Below, piece by piece: positions 27,716 through 35,808 of a DNA stretch of 64,000 nt (position 1 is its first letter; each line of letters starts with the position of its first letter). This stretch comes from Burkholderia cepacia ATCC 25416 (lineage in GTDB: Bacteria; Pseudomonadota; Gammaproteobacteria; Burkholderiales; Burkholderiaceae): positions 2,790,001 to 2,854,000 of the forward strand of contig NZ_CP012982.1 of assembly GCF_001411495.1 (NCBI RefSeq). Direction: 5' to 3'. The position numbers and the translations under genes are program-made. The notes below the pieces were generated by a model, which saw only the letters and a program-made list of their open reading frames with translations, was not told the DNA's origin and made no database searches.

Positions 27716-27906
27716 TGATCGCATCATGTATCGGATTGATGCATGGATGCACGCTCGATGCGCACGCATGCTTGCTTGTTGCTTCACACGGGTGCGCGCC
27801 GTCGCCCGGACGGGATACTTCCTGTCCGAACCGCATTCGGTCACGCAAGGATCGGACCGGCTGCATCGGCATTTATCGATTGAATGATCGGAGAGTGATC
27901 GCATCA
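27716..27906. repeat. Two copies of TGATCGCATCA in the mocR/Nit1C spacer
   Basis: Identical 11-mers at 27716-27726 and 27896-27906, 180 bp apart, each an imperfect palindrome TGAT-N3-ATCA. The second lies 14 bases before the sigma-54 promoter. They may be additional regulator sites. The region between them holds no gene. Confidence 0.45.
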
Positions 27907-27919
27907 GGTCTGTGCCTGG

Positions 27920-27936
27920 TTGGCATATGCGTTGCG
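27920..27936 (+). promoter_or_regulatory. Sigma-54 (-24/-12) promoter of the Nit1C operon
   Basis: The sequence TTGGCATATGCGTTGCG matches YTGGCAYR-N4-TTGCW closely, with GG at 27922-27923 and GC at 27934-27935 separated by exactly 10 bp. Transcription would begin near 27947, leaving about 60 bases of leader before the ATG at 28006. Sigma-54 control fits the nitrogen-starvation role of this operon. An enhancer-binding activator (NtrC or a NitA-like protein) would be required and is not encoded in the window. Confidence 0.72.
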
Positions 27937-28005
27937 TTAATGAGATCGCCCGGACTCGAAAGTGTTCGGGAATATCACTGAACTCATTATCAAACGGAGC
28001 GTGCC

Positions 28006-28488
28006 ATGCCCGCAGTCAATCAGCCGTTGCACAAGAAGGGAGATTTCCTCGTCGATTACGAGGAAAAGGTGTTCGAAGACGTCAAGGCGGAACCGGGCGA
28101 GAAAGCGCTCGTGACGTTCCACACGGTTGCGTTCGAGGGATCGATCGGCTTCGTGAACCTGCTGCAGGCGACTCGCCTGCAACGCAAAGGATTCGAGACG
28201 TCGGTGCTGCTCTATGGCCCCGGCGTGACGCTCGGCCTCCAGCGCGGGTTTCCGACGCTCGGGGACGAGGCGTTTCCCGGTCATCTGAACTTCAACAAGC
28301 AACTCGTCAAGTTCATGGAAGAAGGCGGGAAAGTCTACGCGTGCCGTTTTGCGCTGCAGGCGCTCTACGGGCATGGCGAAGCGTCGCTGATCGAGGGCAT
28401 TCGACCGATCAATCCGCTCGACGTGCTGGATATCCAGCTGCTTCACCGCAAGGAGAACGCGCTGGTCATCCATACCTGGACCGTTTGA
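28006..28488 (+). CDS. MSMEG_0572-family nitrogen-starvation response protein (Nit1C)
   Basis: First gene of the Nit1C operon; 160 aa, cytoplasmic, no signal peptide. Conserved core [51 protein letters not shown] followed by [25 protein letters not shown]. The ACGGAGCGTGCC site precedes the ATG. The family has a DsrE-like appearance (LLYGPGV) and its biochemical role is unknown. Identification rests on motif memory plus the complete gene order downstream. It is 17-19 bases from the nitrilase. Confidence 0.85.
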   Translation: MPAVNQPLHKKGDFLVDYEEKVFEDVKAEPGEKALVTFHTVAFEGSIGFVNLLQATRLQRKGFETSVLLYGPGVTLGLQRGFPTLGDEAFPGHLNFNKQLVKFMEEGGKVYACRFALQALYGHGEASLIEGIRPINPLDVLDIQLLHRKENALVIHTWTV

Positions 28489-28507
28489 TCGAATGACGGG
28501 TGCCATC

Positions 28508-29530
28508 ATGTCCGACAAACGCATCGTCCGGGCGGCAGCCGTCCAGATCGCTCCCGATCTGGAACGCGCCGGCGGCACGCTCGACAAGGTCTGCGCGGCG
28601 ATCGACGAGGCCGCCGGCAAGGGCGTCCAGCTGATCGTCTTTCCTGAAACATTCGTGCCGTATTACCCGTACTTCTCGTTCGTGCGGACGCCGGTCGCAT
28701 CCGGCGCCGATCACATGCGGCTGTACGAGCAGGCCGTGGCGGTGCCGGGCCCCGTGACGCATGCCGTTGCGGAGCGCGCGCGTCTGCACGGGATGGTGGT
28801 CGTGCTCGGCGTGAACGAGCGCGACCACGGCAGCCTGTACAACACGCAGCTGATCTTCGACGTCGACGGGCGCCTCGCGGTGAAGCGCCGCAAGATCACG
28901 CCGACGTTTCACGAGCGGATGATCTGGGGGCAGGGCGACGCGGCCGGACTCAAGGTTGCGCAGACCGGTGTCGGACGGGTCGGTGCGCTCGCGTGCTGGG
29001 AGCACTACAACCCGCTCGCCCGTTATGCGCTGATGACGCAGCACGAGGAAATTCATTGCAGTCAGTTTCCCGGCTCGCTGGTCGGCCCGATCTTTGCGGA
29101 ACAGATCGAAGTCACGATCCGCCACCACGCGCTGGAAGCGGGCTGCTTCGTAGTCAATGCGACCGGCTGGCTGACGGACGCCCAGATCGAGTCGATCACG
29201 GGCGATCCGAATCTGCAGAAGGCCCTGCGCGGCGGATGCAATACCGCGATCGTGTCACCGGAGGGGCAGCATCTGGCCGAGCCCTTGCGGGAGGGCGAAG
29301 GGATGGTGATCGCCGACCTGGACATGTCGCTGATCACCAAGCGCAAGCGAATGATGGATTCGGTCGGCCACTATGCACGGCCGGAACTGCTGAGTCTTGC
29401 CATCAACGATCGGCCGGCGACGACGGTGACCCCGATGGGGATCGGCGTGCCGGCCGCACGCGACTTCGAGGGACATTGCCATGAGCGCGAACGCGAAACC
29501 GTCGGTGCAGAGCCGGCAATTGATGACTGA
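28508..29530 (+). CDS. Nit1C nitrilase
   Basis: Nitrilase of 340 aa (an ATG at 28493 would add 5). Catalytic Glu47 ([13 protein letters not shown]), Lys129 ([15 protein letters not shown]), Cys163 ([15 protein letters not shown]). Unlike the arylacetonitrilase at 20334 it keeps Trp after the Cys and has PFTHER-type [10 protein letters not shown], typical of branch-1 Nit1C enzymes. In cyanotrophic pseudomonads this gene type is needed to use cyanide or 2-hydroxynitriles as nitrogen source, so ammonia release from small nitriles is the likely role. The last 17 codons overlap the start of the radical SAM gene. Confidence 0.9.
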   Translation: MSDKRIVRAAAVQIAPDLERAGGTLDKVCAAIDEAAGKGVQLIVFPETFVPYYPYFSFVRTPVASGADHMRLYEQAVAVPGPVTHAVAERARLHGMVVVLGVNERDHGSLYNTQLIFDVDGRLAVKRRKITPTFHERMIWGQGDAAGLKVAQTGVGRVGALACWEHYNPLARYALMTQHEEIHCSQFPGSLVGPIFAEQIEVTIRHHALEAGCFVVNATGWLTDAQIESITGDPNLQKALRGGCNTAIVSPEGQHLAEPLREGEGMVIADLDMSLITKRKRMMDSVGHYARPELLSLAINDRPATTVTPMGIGVPAARDFEGHCHERERETVGAEPAIDD

Positions 29531-30593
29531 ACTGCAGTCGGTCGGGCTGCGTCTCGCCGATCCGCGGGTGGGCGCCGCGAGCCGGCGCGGCGGCGCCGGG
29601 CCGTCCGATCACAAGGCCGTGACGGTCGACGGCGTGACCATCATGGTGCCGGTGCACACGAGTACCGCGTGGGATTCGCCGTTCGTCGCGGCGGCGCCCG
29701 ATGCGGCGGGCGTCAGCCTGCTCTCGCGCGGCACCATCCCGATCGCGAGCATCAGCTTTCCGTCGAGCCCGCGCTTCTACGCGTTGCAGACCCTGGAGGG
29801 CGTGCCGTACTCGCACATCGCGACGCTGCATGGCGCCGACGTGCTGGCGACCACGGTGCTGCAGACCTGCATTCGCTACGAGAGCCGGCGCAAGACCTGC
29901 CAGTTCTGCTCGATCGGCCAGTCGCTCGCGGCCGGCCGGACGATCGCCCGCAAGACGCCGGAACAACTCGCCGAGGTTGCGCGCGCGGCGGTCCTGCTCG
30001 ACGGCGTCAAGCACATGGTGTTGACGACCGGCACACCGCCGACGCCGGATCGCGGTGCGCGCGTGCTGTGCGAAAGCGCGTTCGCGATCAAGGCGGCCGT
30101 CGATCTCCCGATCCAGGCGCAATGCGAGCCGCCGGACGACGACAGCTGGTTCGACCGGATGAAGGCAAGCGGGATCGATACGTTGGGCATGCATCTGGAA
30201 GCCGTGACGCCGGCGGTGCGCGAACGGATCATGCCGGGCAAGGCGAGCGTGCCGCTGTCCCGATACATGGCGGCATTCCGCGCGGCCGTCGGCGTGTTCG
30301 GCCGCGGCCAGGTCAGCACCTACATCCTCGCCGGGCTCGGCGACAGCGCGGCCGCGATCCTCGACATGTCGCGCGAACTGATCGGGTTGGGCGTGTATCC
30401 GTTCGTCGTGCCGTTCGTCCCGATCAGCGGCACGCCGCTGGAGAGTCATCCGGCGCCGTCGCCGGAGTTCATGCGGGCGGTGCTCGAACCGCTCGGCGCC
30501 ATGCTGCGCGACGCCGGCATGCGCTCCGCCGACATCAAGGCAGGCTGCGGAAAGTGCGGCGCCTGCTCGTCGCTTTCGACCTACGAGGGGTGA
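29481..30593 (+). CDS. MSMEG_0568-family radical SAM protein (Nit1C)
   Basis: Iron-sulfur enzyme of 370 aa, related to biotin synthase-like radical SAM proteins. The ATG at 29481 lies 50 bases inside the nitrilase gene. Presumed cluster cysteines are Cys130, Cys140 and Cys143 ([20 protein letters not shown]), spaced CX9CX2C instead of the canonical CX3CX2C. A second cysteine triad at the C-terminus (Cys356, Cys359, Cys362; GCGKCGAC) could bind an auxiliary cluster. TIM-barrel features such as [14 protein letters not shown] and [10 protein letters not shown] follow. Reaction unknown; the family occurs almost only in Nit1C operons. Confidence 0.87.
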   Translation: MSANAKPSVQSRQLMTELQSVGLRLADPRVGAASRRGGAGPSDHKAVTVDGVTIMVPVHTSTAWDSPFVAAAPDAAGVSLLSRGTIPIASISFPSSPRFYALQTLEGVPYSHIATLHGADVLATTVLQTCIRYESRRKTCQFCSIGQSLAAGRTIARKTPEQLAEVARAAVLLDGVKHMVLTTGTPPTPDRGARVLCESAFAIKAAVDLPIQAQCEPPDDDSWFDRMKASGIDTLGMHLEAVTPAVRERIMPGKASVPLSRYMAAFRAAVGVFGRGQVSTYILAGLGDSAAAILDMSRELIGLGVYPFVVPFVPISGTPLESHPAPSPEFMRAVLEPLGAMLRDAGMRSADIKAGCGKCGACSSLSTYEG

Positions 30594-30595
30594 GC

Positions 30596-31156
30596 ATGTA
30601 CTGCGCAGAGATGGGACTGGCCGACTGCCGCGACACCTACCGGCCCGCCGAATACCGGATCAAATGGGCGGCGCTTCCGTGGGAAATCGACGAAGCGTAC
30701 AAATTGCGCCGGGCGGTGTTCTGCATCGAGCAGGGGATCTTCGCCGGCGACGATCGCGACGATATCGATCGCCACGCGCAACTGCTGGTCGCAGTCAGCT
30801 GCTGCGCGGGGCTGCCCGAGCAAGTGGTCGGCACGGTGCGGATTCATGAAACCGTGCCCGGAACCTGGATGGGCTCGCGGCTGGCGGTGCATCCGGCGTT
30901 TCGCAGGCAGGGCAGGATCGGCTCGATGCTGATCGCACTTGCCGTCAGCAGCGCGCATGCCGAAGGTTGCCGAACCTTCGTCGCACACGTGCAATCGCAG
31001 AACGTGCCGCTGTTTCGTCGGCTTCACTGGGATGCGCTCGGCGAAGAAACGTTGTTCGGACGTCCTCATCAACTGATGCAGGCCCGGCTTGCGCACTATC
31101 CGCCGTGCGGCACGCCGTTCGAGGGTTTCGTCCTGCGCTCGGAGGTGCGGCCATGA
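30596..31156 (+). CDS. Nit1C GNAT-family N-acyltransferase
   Basis: Acetyltransferase of 186 aa, starting 2 bases after the radical SAM stop. GNAT core: VGTVRIHETVPGTWMGSRLAVHPAFRRQGRIGSMLIALAVSSAHAEGC, where RRQGRIG is the acyl-CoA pyrophosphate loop. Cys-rich N-terminus. Its stop overlaps the next start (ATGA). In some genomes this domain is fused to the following AIR-synthase-like protein, so the two probably act on the same intermediate. Substrate unknown. Confidence 0.85.
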   Translation: MYCAEMGLADCRDTYRPAEYRIKWAALPWEIDEAYKLRRAVFCIEQGIFAGDDRDDIDRHAQLLVAVSCCAGLPEQVVGTVRIHETVPGTWMGSRLAVHPAFRRQGRIGSMLIALAVSSAHAEGCRTFVAHVQSQNVPLFRRLHWDALGEETLFGRPHQLMQARLAHYPPCGTPFEGFVLRSEVRP

Positions 31157-32136
31157 GTGTCGACGGTCGCATCGCAACGCTGCGCGCAAGTCGCGGCTTC
31201 CAGCACAAGCACGACATCTCCGGCGTGGTCGCATCGCTCGCAGCGGCATTGCCGAACGGCGAGCGGGATCTCGCACAGGCGGTGGCACTCGGCGACGACT
31301 GCGCGGCGATTCCCGACGCGGACGGTTACCTGCTGTTCGCGATCGAGGGCATGGTCGGCGATTTCGTCGAGTCGATGCCGTGGTTCGCGGGGTACAGCGG
31401 CGTGATGGCGAACATCAGCGACATCTACGCGATGGGCGGGCGGCCGATCGCCGTCGTCGATGCATTGTGGAGCGACGGAATCGACGCCGCGCGGCCGGTG
31501 CTCGCCGGGATGGCCGCGGCTGCGTCGGCGTATGGCGTGCCGATCGTCGGCGGCCACAGCAACACGCGCAGCGCGCAGGGGCAGCTTGCGGTATCGATCC
31601 TGGGCCGGGCCCGCGCGCTGCTGTCGAGCTTCAGCGCGCGGCCGGGCGATCGCCTGATGATGGCGGTCGACCTGCGTGGCGCATTCGAGGATCCGTATCC
31701 GTTCTGGAATGCGTCGGTCGGCGCGCCGCCGGCCCGGCTGCGCGGCGATCTCGAGATCCTGCCGGCGTTGGCCGAAGACGGGCTGTGCGATGCCGCGAAG
31801 GATATCTCGATGGCGGGCGTGCTCGGTACGGCGCTGATGCTCGTCGAATGCTCGTGCGTCGGCGCGCGCATCGAACTCGACGCGATCCCGCGTCCGCCCG
31901 GCGTCGATTTCGATCGCTGGCTGACGGCCTTTCCGAGCTACGGGTTCCTGCTGTCGGTCCGGCCGGCGCATGCCGACGCGATCGTGGAGCGCTTCGCGGC
32001 GCGCGGGCTCGCGTGCGCCGTGATTGGCGATATCGACGCAACGCGCGAGGTCATCGTCGAAGAGGCGGGCGAAACGGCGGTGCTGTGGGATTTCCGGATC
32101 GAACCGTTTATGACCGGCGGCGGAGGTGTCCGATGA
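31153..32136 (+). CDS. sll0787-family AIR synthase-like protein (Nit1C)
   Basis: ATP-dependent PurM/SelD-fold protein of 327 aa. The ATP-binding part has GDDCAAIPDADGYLLFAIEGM, GVMANISDIYAMGGRP (the PurM-type NDIAAMGA-like segment) and IVGGHSNTRS. The C-terminal half has DISMAGVLGTALMLVE, with the usual Gly-rich activation loop. Members of this superfamily activate an amide or carbonyl as phosphate, for example AIR synthase, ThiL and HypE. HypE dehydrates a thiocarbamate to a nitrile, a chemistry interesting next to nitrilases. Overlaps both neighbours by ATGA, so it is translationally coupled. Confidence 0.87.
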   Translation: MSVDGRIATLRASRGFQHKHDISGVVASLAAALPNGERDLAQAVALGDDCAAIPDADGYLLFAIEGMVGDFVESMPWFAGYSGVMANISDIYAMGGRPIAVVDALWSDGIDAARPVLAGMAAAASAYGVPIVGGHSNTRSAQGQLAVSILGRARALLSSFSARPGDRLMMAVDLRGAFEDPYPFWNASVGAPPARLRGDLEILPALAEDGLCDAAKDISMAGVLGTALMLVECSCVGARIELDAIPRPPGVDFDRWLTAFPSYGFLLSVRPAHADAIVERFAARGLACAVIGDIDATREVIVEEAGETAVLWDFRIEPFMTGGGGVR

Positions 32137-33317
32137 GTGGCGACGCGTTGCGCATCGCGCTGCTGACCCATTCGGTGAATCCGCGCGGCGGTGTCGTGCA
32201 CGCACTTGAACTCGCCAGTGCGCTGCACGAAGCGGGAAACGACGTCACCGTGTTCGCGCCGGCCGCGCCGGGCGAGGCGATGTTCCGCGATGTCCCGTGC
32301 CGCGTCGTGCTGGCGCGCGTCGATGACCGCCCTGGCAGCGTCGCGGAAATGGTGTCCGCGCGGATTGCCGCGATCAGGCGCGCGTTGCTGGAGCACGAGG
32401 CGGGCGGGTTCGACGTCCTGCATGCACAGGACAGCATCACGGGCAATGCGCTGGCCGAGTTGCGACAGTCAGGCGCGATACACGGATTCGTACGGACCGT
32501 GCATCACCTCGACGTATTCGACGACCCGCAACTCGAGCGCTGGCAGGAACGTGCGTGGCGCGCGGCGGACCAGGTGCTGTGCGTGAGCGCGGTGTGGGCG
32601 GCCACGATGCGCAAGACGTTCGGGGTCGACGCAAGCGTGGTGCCCAACGGCGTGGACGTCGCCCGGTTCGCTCGTGCGGACCAGGCGGACATGCAGACGG
32701 TGCGGCAGCGGTACGGCCTGCACGGCGGCCCGATTGTCCTGGCGATCGGCGGGATCGAGGAGCGAAAAAACTCGATCGCATTGCTCGAGGCGTTCGCCCG
32801 GCTGCGCGGCACGATGCCCGATGCACGGCTCGTGATCGCGGGCGGCGCGAGCCTGCTCGATCACGACGCATACGCACGCCGCTTCGTCGCGTGCGCCGCT
32901 GCCCTCGGGCTGGGGATCGGCGTCGACGAACCCGTCGTGTCGACGGGGCCGCTCGACGACGCGGCGCTGGTCGCGCTGATGCACTGTGCCGACGTGGTGT
33001 CGATGGTGTCGATCCGAGAGGGATTCGGTCTGGTCGTGCTCGAGGGGCTTGCTTGCGGAAAGCCCGTCATCGTGTCCGAAATCGAACCCTTTACCGAGTA
33101 TCTGGACGAGCACGCGTGTGTGTGGGCCGATCCCGGCGATGTGGAATCGATCGCCGACGCGCTGCGCGACGCGCTCTCGGGACGGCGTGTTCCCGATTTC
33201 GTACATGCCGTCCCCGCAGTGCTGAACCGCTACTCATGGGAAGCGAGTGCGCGAAGGCATCTGGATATCTACCGGGCCCGGCTGGCGCAGCGTGCGCGAG
33301 TCGTGTCCACTGAATGA
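32133..33317 (+). CDS. MSMEG_0565-family glycosyltransferase (Nit1C)
   Basis: GT-B fold glycosyltransferase of family GT4 type, 394 aa. N-terminal acceptor domain begins [30 protein letters not shown]; the C-terminal donor domain has [13 protein letters not shown] and the EX7E-like motif [22 protein letters not shown]. No signal peptide or membrane helix. It suggests that the Nit1C product is glycosylated, although neither sugar nor acceptor is known. Starts on the ATGA overlap with the AIR-synthase-like gene. Confidence 0.87.
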   Translation: MSGDALRIALLTHSVNPRGGVVHALELASALHEAGNDVTVFAPAAPGEAMFRDVPCRVVLARVDDRPGSVAEMVSARIAAIRRALLEHEAGGFDVLHAQDSITGNALAELRQSGAIHGFVRTVHHLDVFDDPQLERWQERAWRAADQVLCVSAVWAATMRKTFGVDASVVPNGVDVARFARADQADMQTVRQRYGLHGGPIVLAIGGIEERKNSIALLEAFARLRGTMPDARLVIAGGASLLDHDAYARRFVACAAALGLGIGVDEPVVSTGPLDDAALVALMHCADVVSMVSIREGFGLVVLEGLACGKPVIVSEIEPFTEYLDEHACVWADPGDVESIADALRDALSGRRVPDFVHAVPAVLNRYSWEASARRHLDIYRARLAQRARVVSTE

Positions 33318-33326
33318 GGAGGAATC

Positions 33327-33611
33327 ATGCCGGTCATGCATTTTCGGGTTCGTTGGCCCGATCAGTCGGAAACAAATTGCTATTCGCCTTCGACCGTCGT
33401 GTCGGAATTCTTCACGCCCGAGACGCAGTACGCGCTCGACGACTTCGTCGAGCGAGCCCGACGCGCGCTGGGTATCGCGTCCGATCGCGTCCGCGAGAAA
33501 TACGGATTCGCGTGCTCGGCCGCGATGGACGAGCTGGCACGGATCGAAGCGAACGCGGAACGATTCGCGCCGCAGGGCGACGCGACCGTGACCGTCATCG
33601 AACTCGTTTGA
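33327..33611 (+). CDS. MSMEG_0570-family nitrogen-starvation response protein (Nit1C)
   Basis: Small soluble protein of 94 aa with an excellent ribosome site (GAGGAGGAATC before the ATG at 33327). Characteristic start [25 protein letters not shown] and mid-part [19 protein letters not shown]. No catalytic motif apparent; a single conserved-looking Cys in each half. It is a constant Nit1C member of unknown role, possibly a carrier or subunit for the adjacent flavoprotein. Confidence 0.85.
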   Translation: MPVMHFRVRWPDQSETNCYSPSTVVSEFFTPETQYALDDFVERARRALGIASDRVREKYGFACSAAMDELARIEANAERFAPQGDATVTVIELV

Positions 33612-33667
33612 GGCGTAAGGCACGCAGGAATCCACTGTCTTCTTCAACACACATTCAGGACTGCATC

Positions 33668-34969
33668 ATGTCAAGCGAACCCGTTGTTTCATCCAGCCTC
33701 CCGGAATCCGATTCCCATCTGCGCGTAGCCGTCATCGGCGGCGGGCAGGCGGGGTTGTCGATCAGCTACTACCTGAAGCAGGCAGGTATCGATCATCTCG
33801 TATTCGAAAAGGAGACCGTGACGCACACGTGGCGCAAGCAGCGCTGGGACGCGTTCTGTCTCGTGACGCCGAACTGGCAGTGTGCGCTGCCGGGTTATCC
33901 GTATCGCGGTGCCGATCCGCACGGCTTCATGACGAAGGACGAGATCGTCGAGTATCTCGACGGATTCATCCGCAGCGTCGATGCACCGGTGCTGGAACAT
34001 ACCGCCGTCGAGCGTGTGACGCGCGACGCGGACGGGCGCTATCGCATCGCGACGTCGCGCGGCGCGTACACGGCGGATCAGGTCGTCGTTGCATCGGGCG
34101 GCTACCATCGGCCGATCGTGCCGCGGATGGCCGAGCGGTTGCCGGCAACGATCGTGCAGATTCAGTCGTCGGAATACCGGAATCCGGCCGCATTGCCGGA
34201 CGGACCGGTTCTCGTGGTCGGATCGGGGCAGTCGGGCGCGCAGATCGCGGAAGACCTCCACCTCGCCGGGCGGAAGGTGTTCCTCGCGGTGGGCGATGCA
34301 CCGCGCTGTGCGCGTTTTTACCGGGGCAGGGACGTCGTCGACTGGCTGGCAGACATGCAGTACTACGACATGCCGGTCGATGCGCATCCGCTGCGCGAAG
34401 GCGTGCGCGACAATACCAACCACTATGTGACCGGCCGCGATGGCGGGCGCGATATCGATCTGCGCCGCTTTGCGGCCGAAGGGATGGAACTGTACGGCCG
34501 GCTGGAGGATTTCGCGGGCGGGCAGTTGCGCTTCTCCGCGGATCTGTCGGCGCAGCTCGACAGCGCCGACGATACGTACAACCGGATCAATGCCGGCATC
34601 GATGCCCATATCGAGAAGAACGGGATCGCGGCGCCGCCGGCGACGCGCTACGAGCCCGTGTGGCGTCCGGCCGGCGAGCGCACGGCGCTCGATCTCGCGG
34701 CCAGCGGCATCGCATCGGTCGTCTGGTGCATCGGCTTCACTCCGGATTTCAGCTGGCTGGATGCGCCGGTATTCAACGGCCGCGGTTATCCCGCGCACCG
34801 GCGCGGTGTGACGCCGGTTCCGGGGCTCTACTTCGTCGGGCTGCCCTGGCTATATACGTGGGGTTCCGGGCGATTCTCCGGGGTGGCGCGCGATGCCGCC
34901 CATATCGTCGACCAGATCCAGGCCGGGACGACGGCCGCGCGGCGCTCGGCCGAAAGCCTGGCCGCCTGA
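33668..34969 (+). CDS. MSMEG_0569-family flavin-dependent oxidoreductase (Nit1C)
   Basis: Class B flavin monooxygenase-like protein of 433 aa. Start ATG at 33668 ([10 protein letters not shown]), because earlier in-frame codons belong to the 94-aa gene on another frame. FAD motif [21 protein letters not shown] at about 20-40, NADPH motif [21 protein letters not shown] at about 180-200, and the [11 protein letters not shown] and [24 protein letters not shown] regions typical of FMO/BVMO relatives. It completes the Nit1C set. It probably oxygenates the pathway intermediate; substrate unknown. Confidence 0.87.
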   Translation: MSSEPVVSSSLPESDSHLRVAVIGGGQAGLSISYYLKQAGIDHLVFEKETVTHTWRKQRWDAFCLVTPNWQCALPGYPYRGADPHGFMTKDEIVEYLDGFIRSVDAPVLEHTAVERVTRDADGRYRIATSRGAYTADQVVVASGGYHRPIVPRMAERLPATIVQIQSSEYRNPAALPDGPVLVVGSGQSGAQIAEDLHLAGRKVFLAVGDAPRCARFYRGRDVVDWLADMQYYDMPVDAHPLREGVRDNTNHYVTGRDGGRDIDLRRFAAEGMELYGRLEDFAGGQLRFSADLSAQLDSADDTYNRINAGIDAHIEKNGIAAPPATRYEPVWRPAGERTALDLAASGIASVVWCIGFTPDFSWLDAPVFNGRGYPAHRRGVTPVPGLYFVGLPWLYTWGSGRFSGVARDAAHIVDQIQAGTTAARRSAESLAA

Positions 34970-34974
34970 CGCCG

Positions 34975-35808
34975 ATGCATACCGCCATCCATCGCTATCG
35001 GGCCGGCATGCCGCAACTCGCGCACACGGGGCTCGCGGAGAACTGGCTGCTCAAGGAGTGCGGGCAGTGTCACTGGGACGCGCTGGCCGCGCACGGCGGC
35101 CGCGACGTCCCCGAGTTCTTCGACGACGAGGGGCGGCGCGCCTATGCGTCGTTCGTTGCGGTGCACGTCGACATGAACCGCCGTCACGCGATTCGCGAGA
35201 ACGACACGTTTGCGCTTCATGTCGCGCTTCGCAGGGTCGGCCCGATTCGCCATTTCAGCGAGCAGCGGATCCGGCACGGCGACGACGAAGCCGGTATCGT
35301 GCGGATGATGTCGACGTTCGTGACGCGCGAACACGCCGGCAGCAACCGCTCGGTGGCGAAGGCGCGCATGACCGGCATCGACGGCCGCACCGGACCGGTT
35401 CCGGCCGATGCGCTGGCGATGGCGGAACGTGCGAAGAAGTTGCGCGTGCGGGATGCGTCGATCGTGCCGGCGCTCGCCGGCCTCGCGGAGGGCGATGGCG
35501 AAAGCGTCTCGTTTCTGCCATGCCCGAACATGGATTTCAATGGCGCGGACCTGCTTTACTTCGCCAGCTTCCAGGCATTCGTCGACCGCGCGGAATGGCA
35601 GCATTACCGCTTCGAGCAAGCCCCCGTGCTGGCGGCGCGTCAACTGTACTTTCATGGAAATCTCGACATCGGCGATTCGTTGACCGTGCGTTTCGCGCGT
35701 GCTCGATCCGATGCGGATGGCCTGTTGCACTGGAGCGAAATCGTGCGCGACGGCGACGGGACGAAGATTGCCGATGTGATCACGCAAAAGCGCTGGAGTC
35801 GGGCATGA
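34975..35808 (+). CDS. LnmK-like (Pnap_2097-type) hotdog acyltransferase/decarboxylase
   Basis: Protein of 277 aa starting 6 bases after the Nit1C flavoprotein. It resembles the double-hotdog LnmK group: GLAENWLLKECGQCHWDALA near the N-terminus, ENDTFALHVALRRVG, and PCPNMDFNGADLLYFASFQAFVDRAEW in the second half. LnmK of leinamycin biosynthesis takes methylmalonyl-CoA, decarboxylates it and loads propionyl on an acyl carrier protein. A methylmalonyl-type mutase follows on an ATGA overlap, which supports acyl-CoA chemistry here. No acyl carrier protein or ketosynthase is in the window. Family assignment is from recalled motifs, so moderate confidence. Confidence 0.68.
   Translation: MHTAIHRYRAGMPQLAHTGLAENWLLKECGQCHWDALAAHGGRDVPEFFDDEGRRAYASFVAVHVDMNRRHAIRENDTFALHVALRRVGPIRHFSEQRIRHGDDEAGIVRMMSTFVTREHAGSNRSVAKARMTGIDGRTGPVPADALAMAERAKKLRVRDASIVPALAGLAEGDGESVSFLPCPNMDFNGADLLYFASFQAFVDRAEWQHYRFEQAPVLAARQLYFHGNLDIGDSLTVRFARARSDADGLLHWSEIVRDGDGTKIADVITQKRWSRA

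Noticed and set aside
27731..27765. NtrC-like site in the mocR/Nit1C spacer
   Set aside because: Some TGCAC/GTGC-like elements exist, but none matches the spacing of a proper NtrC dyad.
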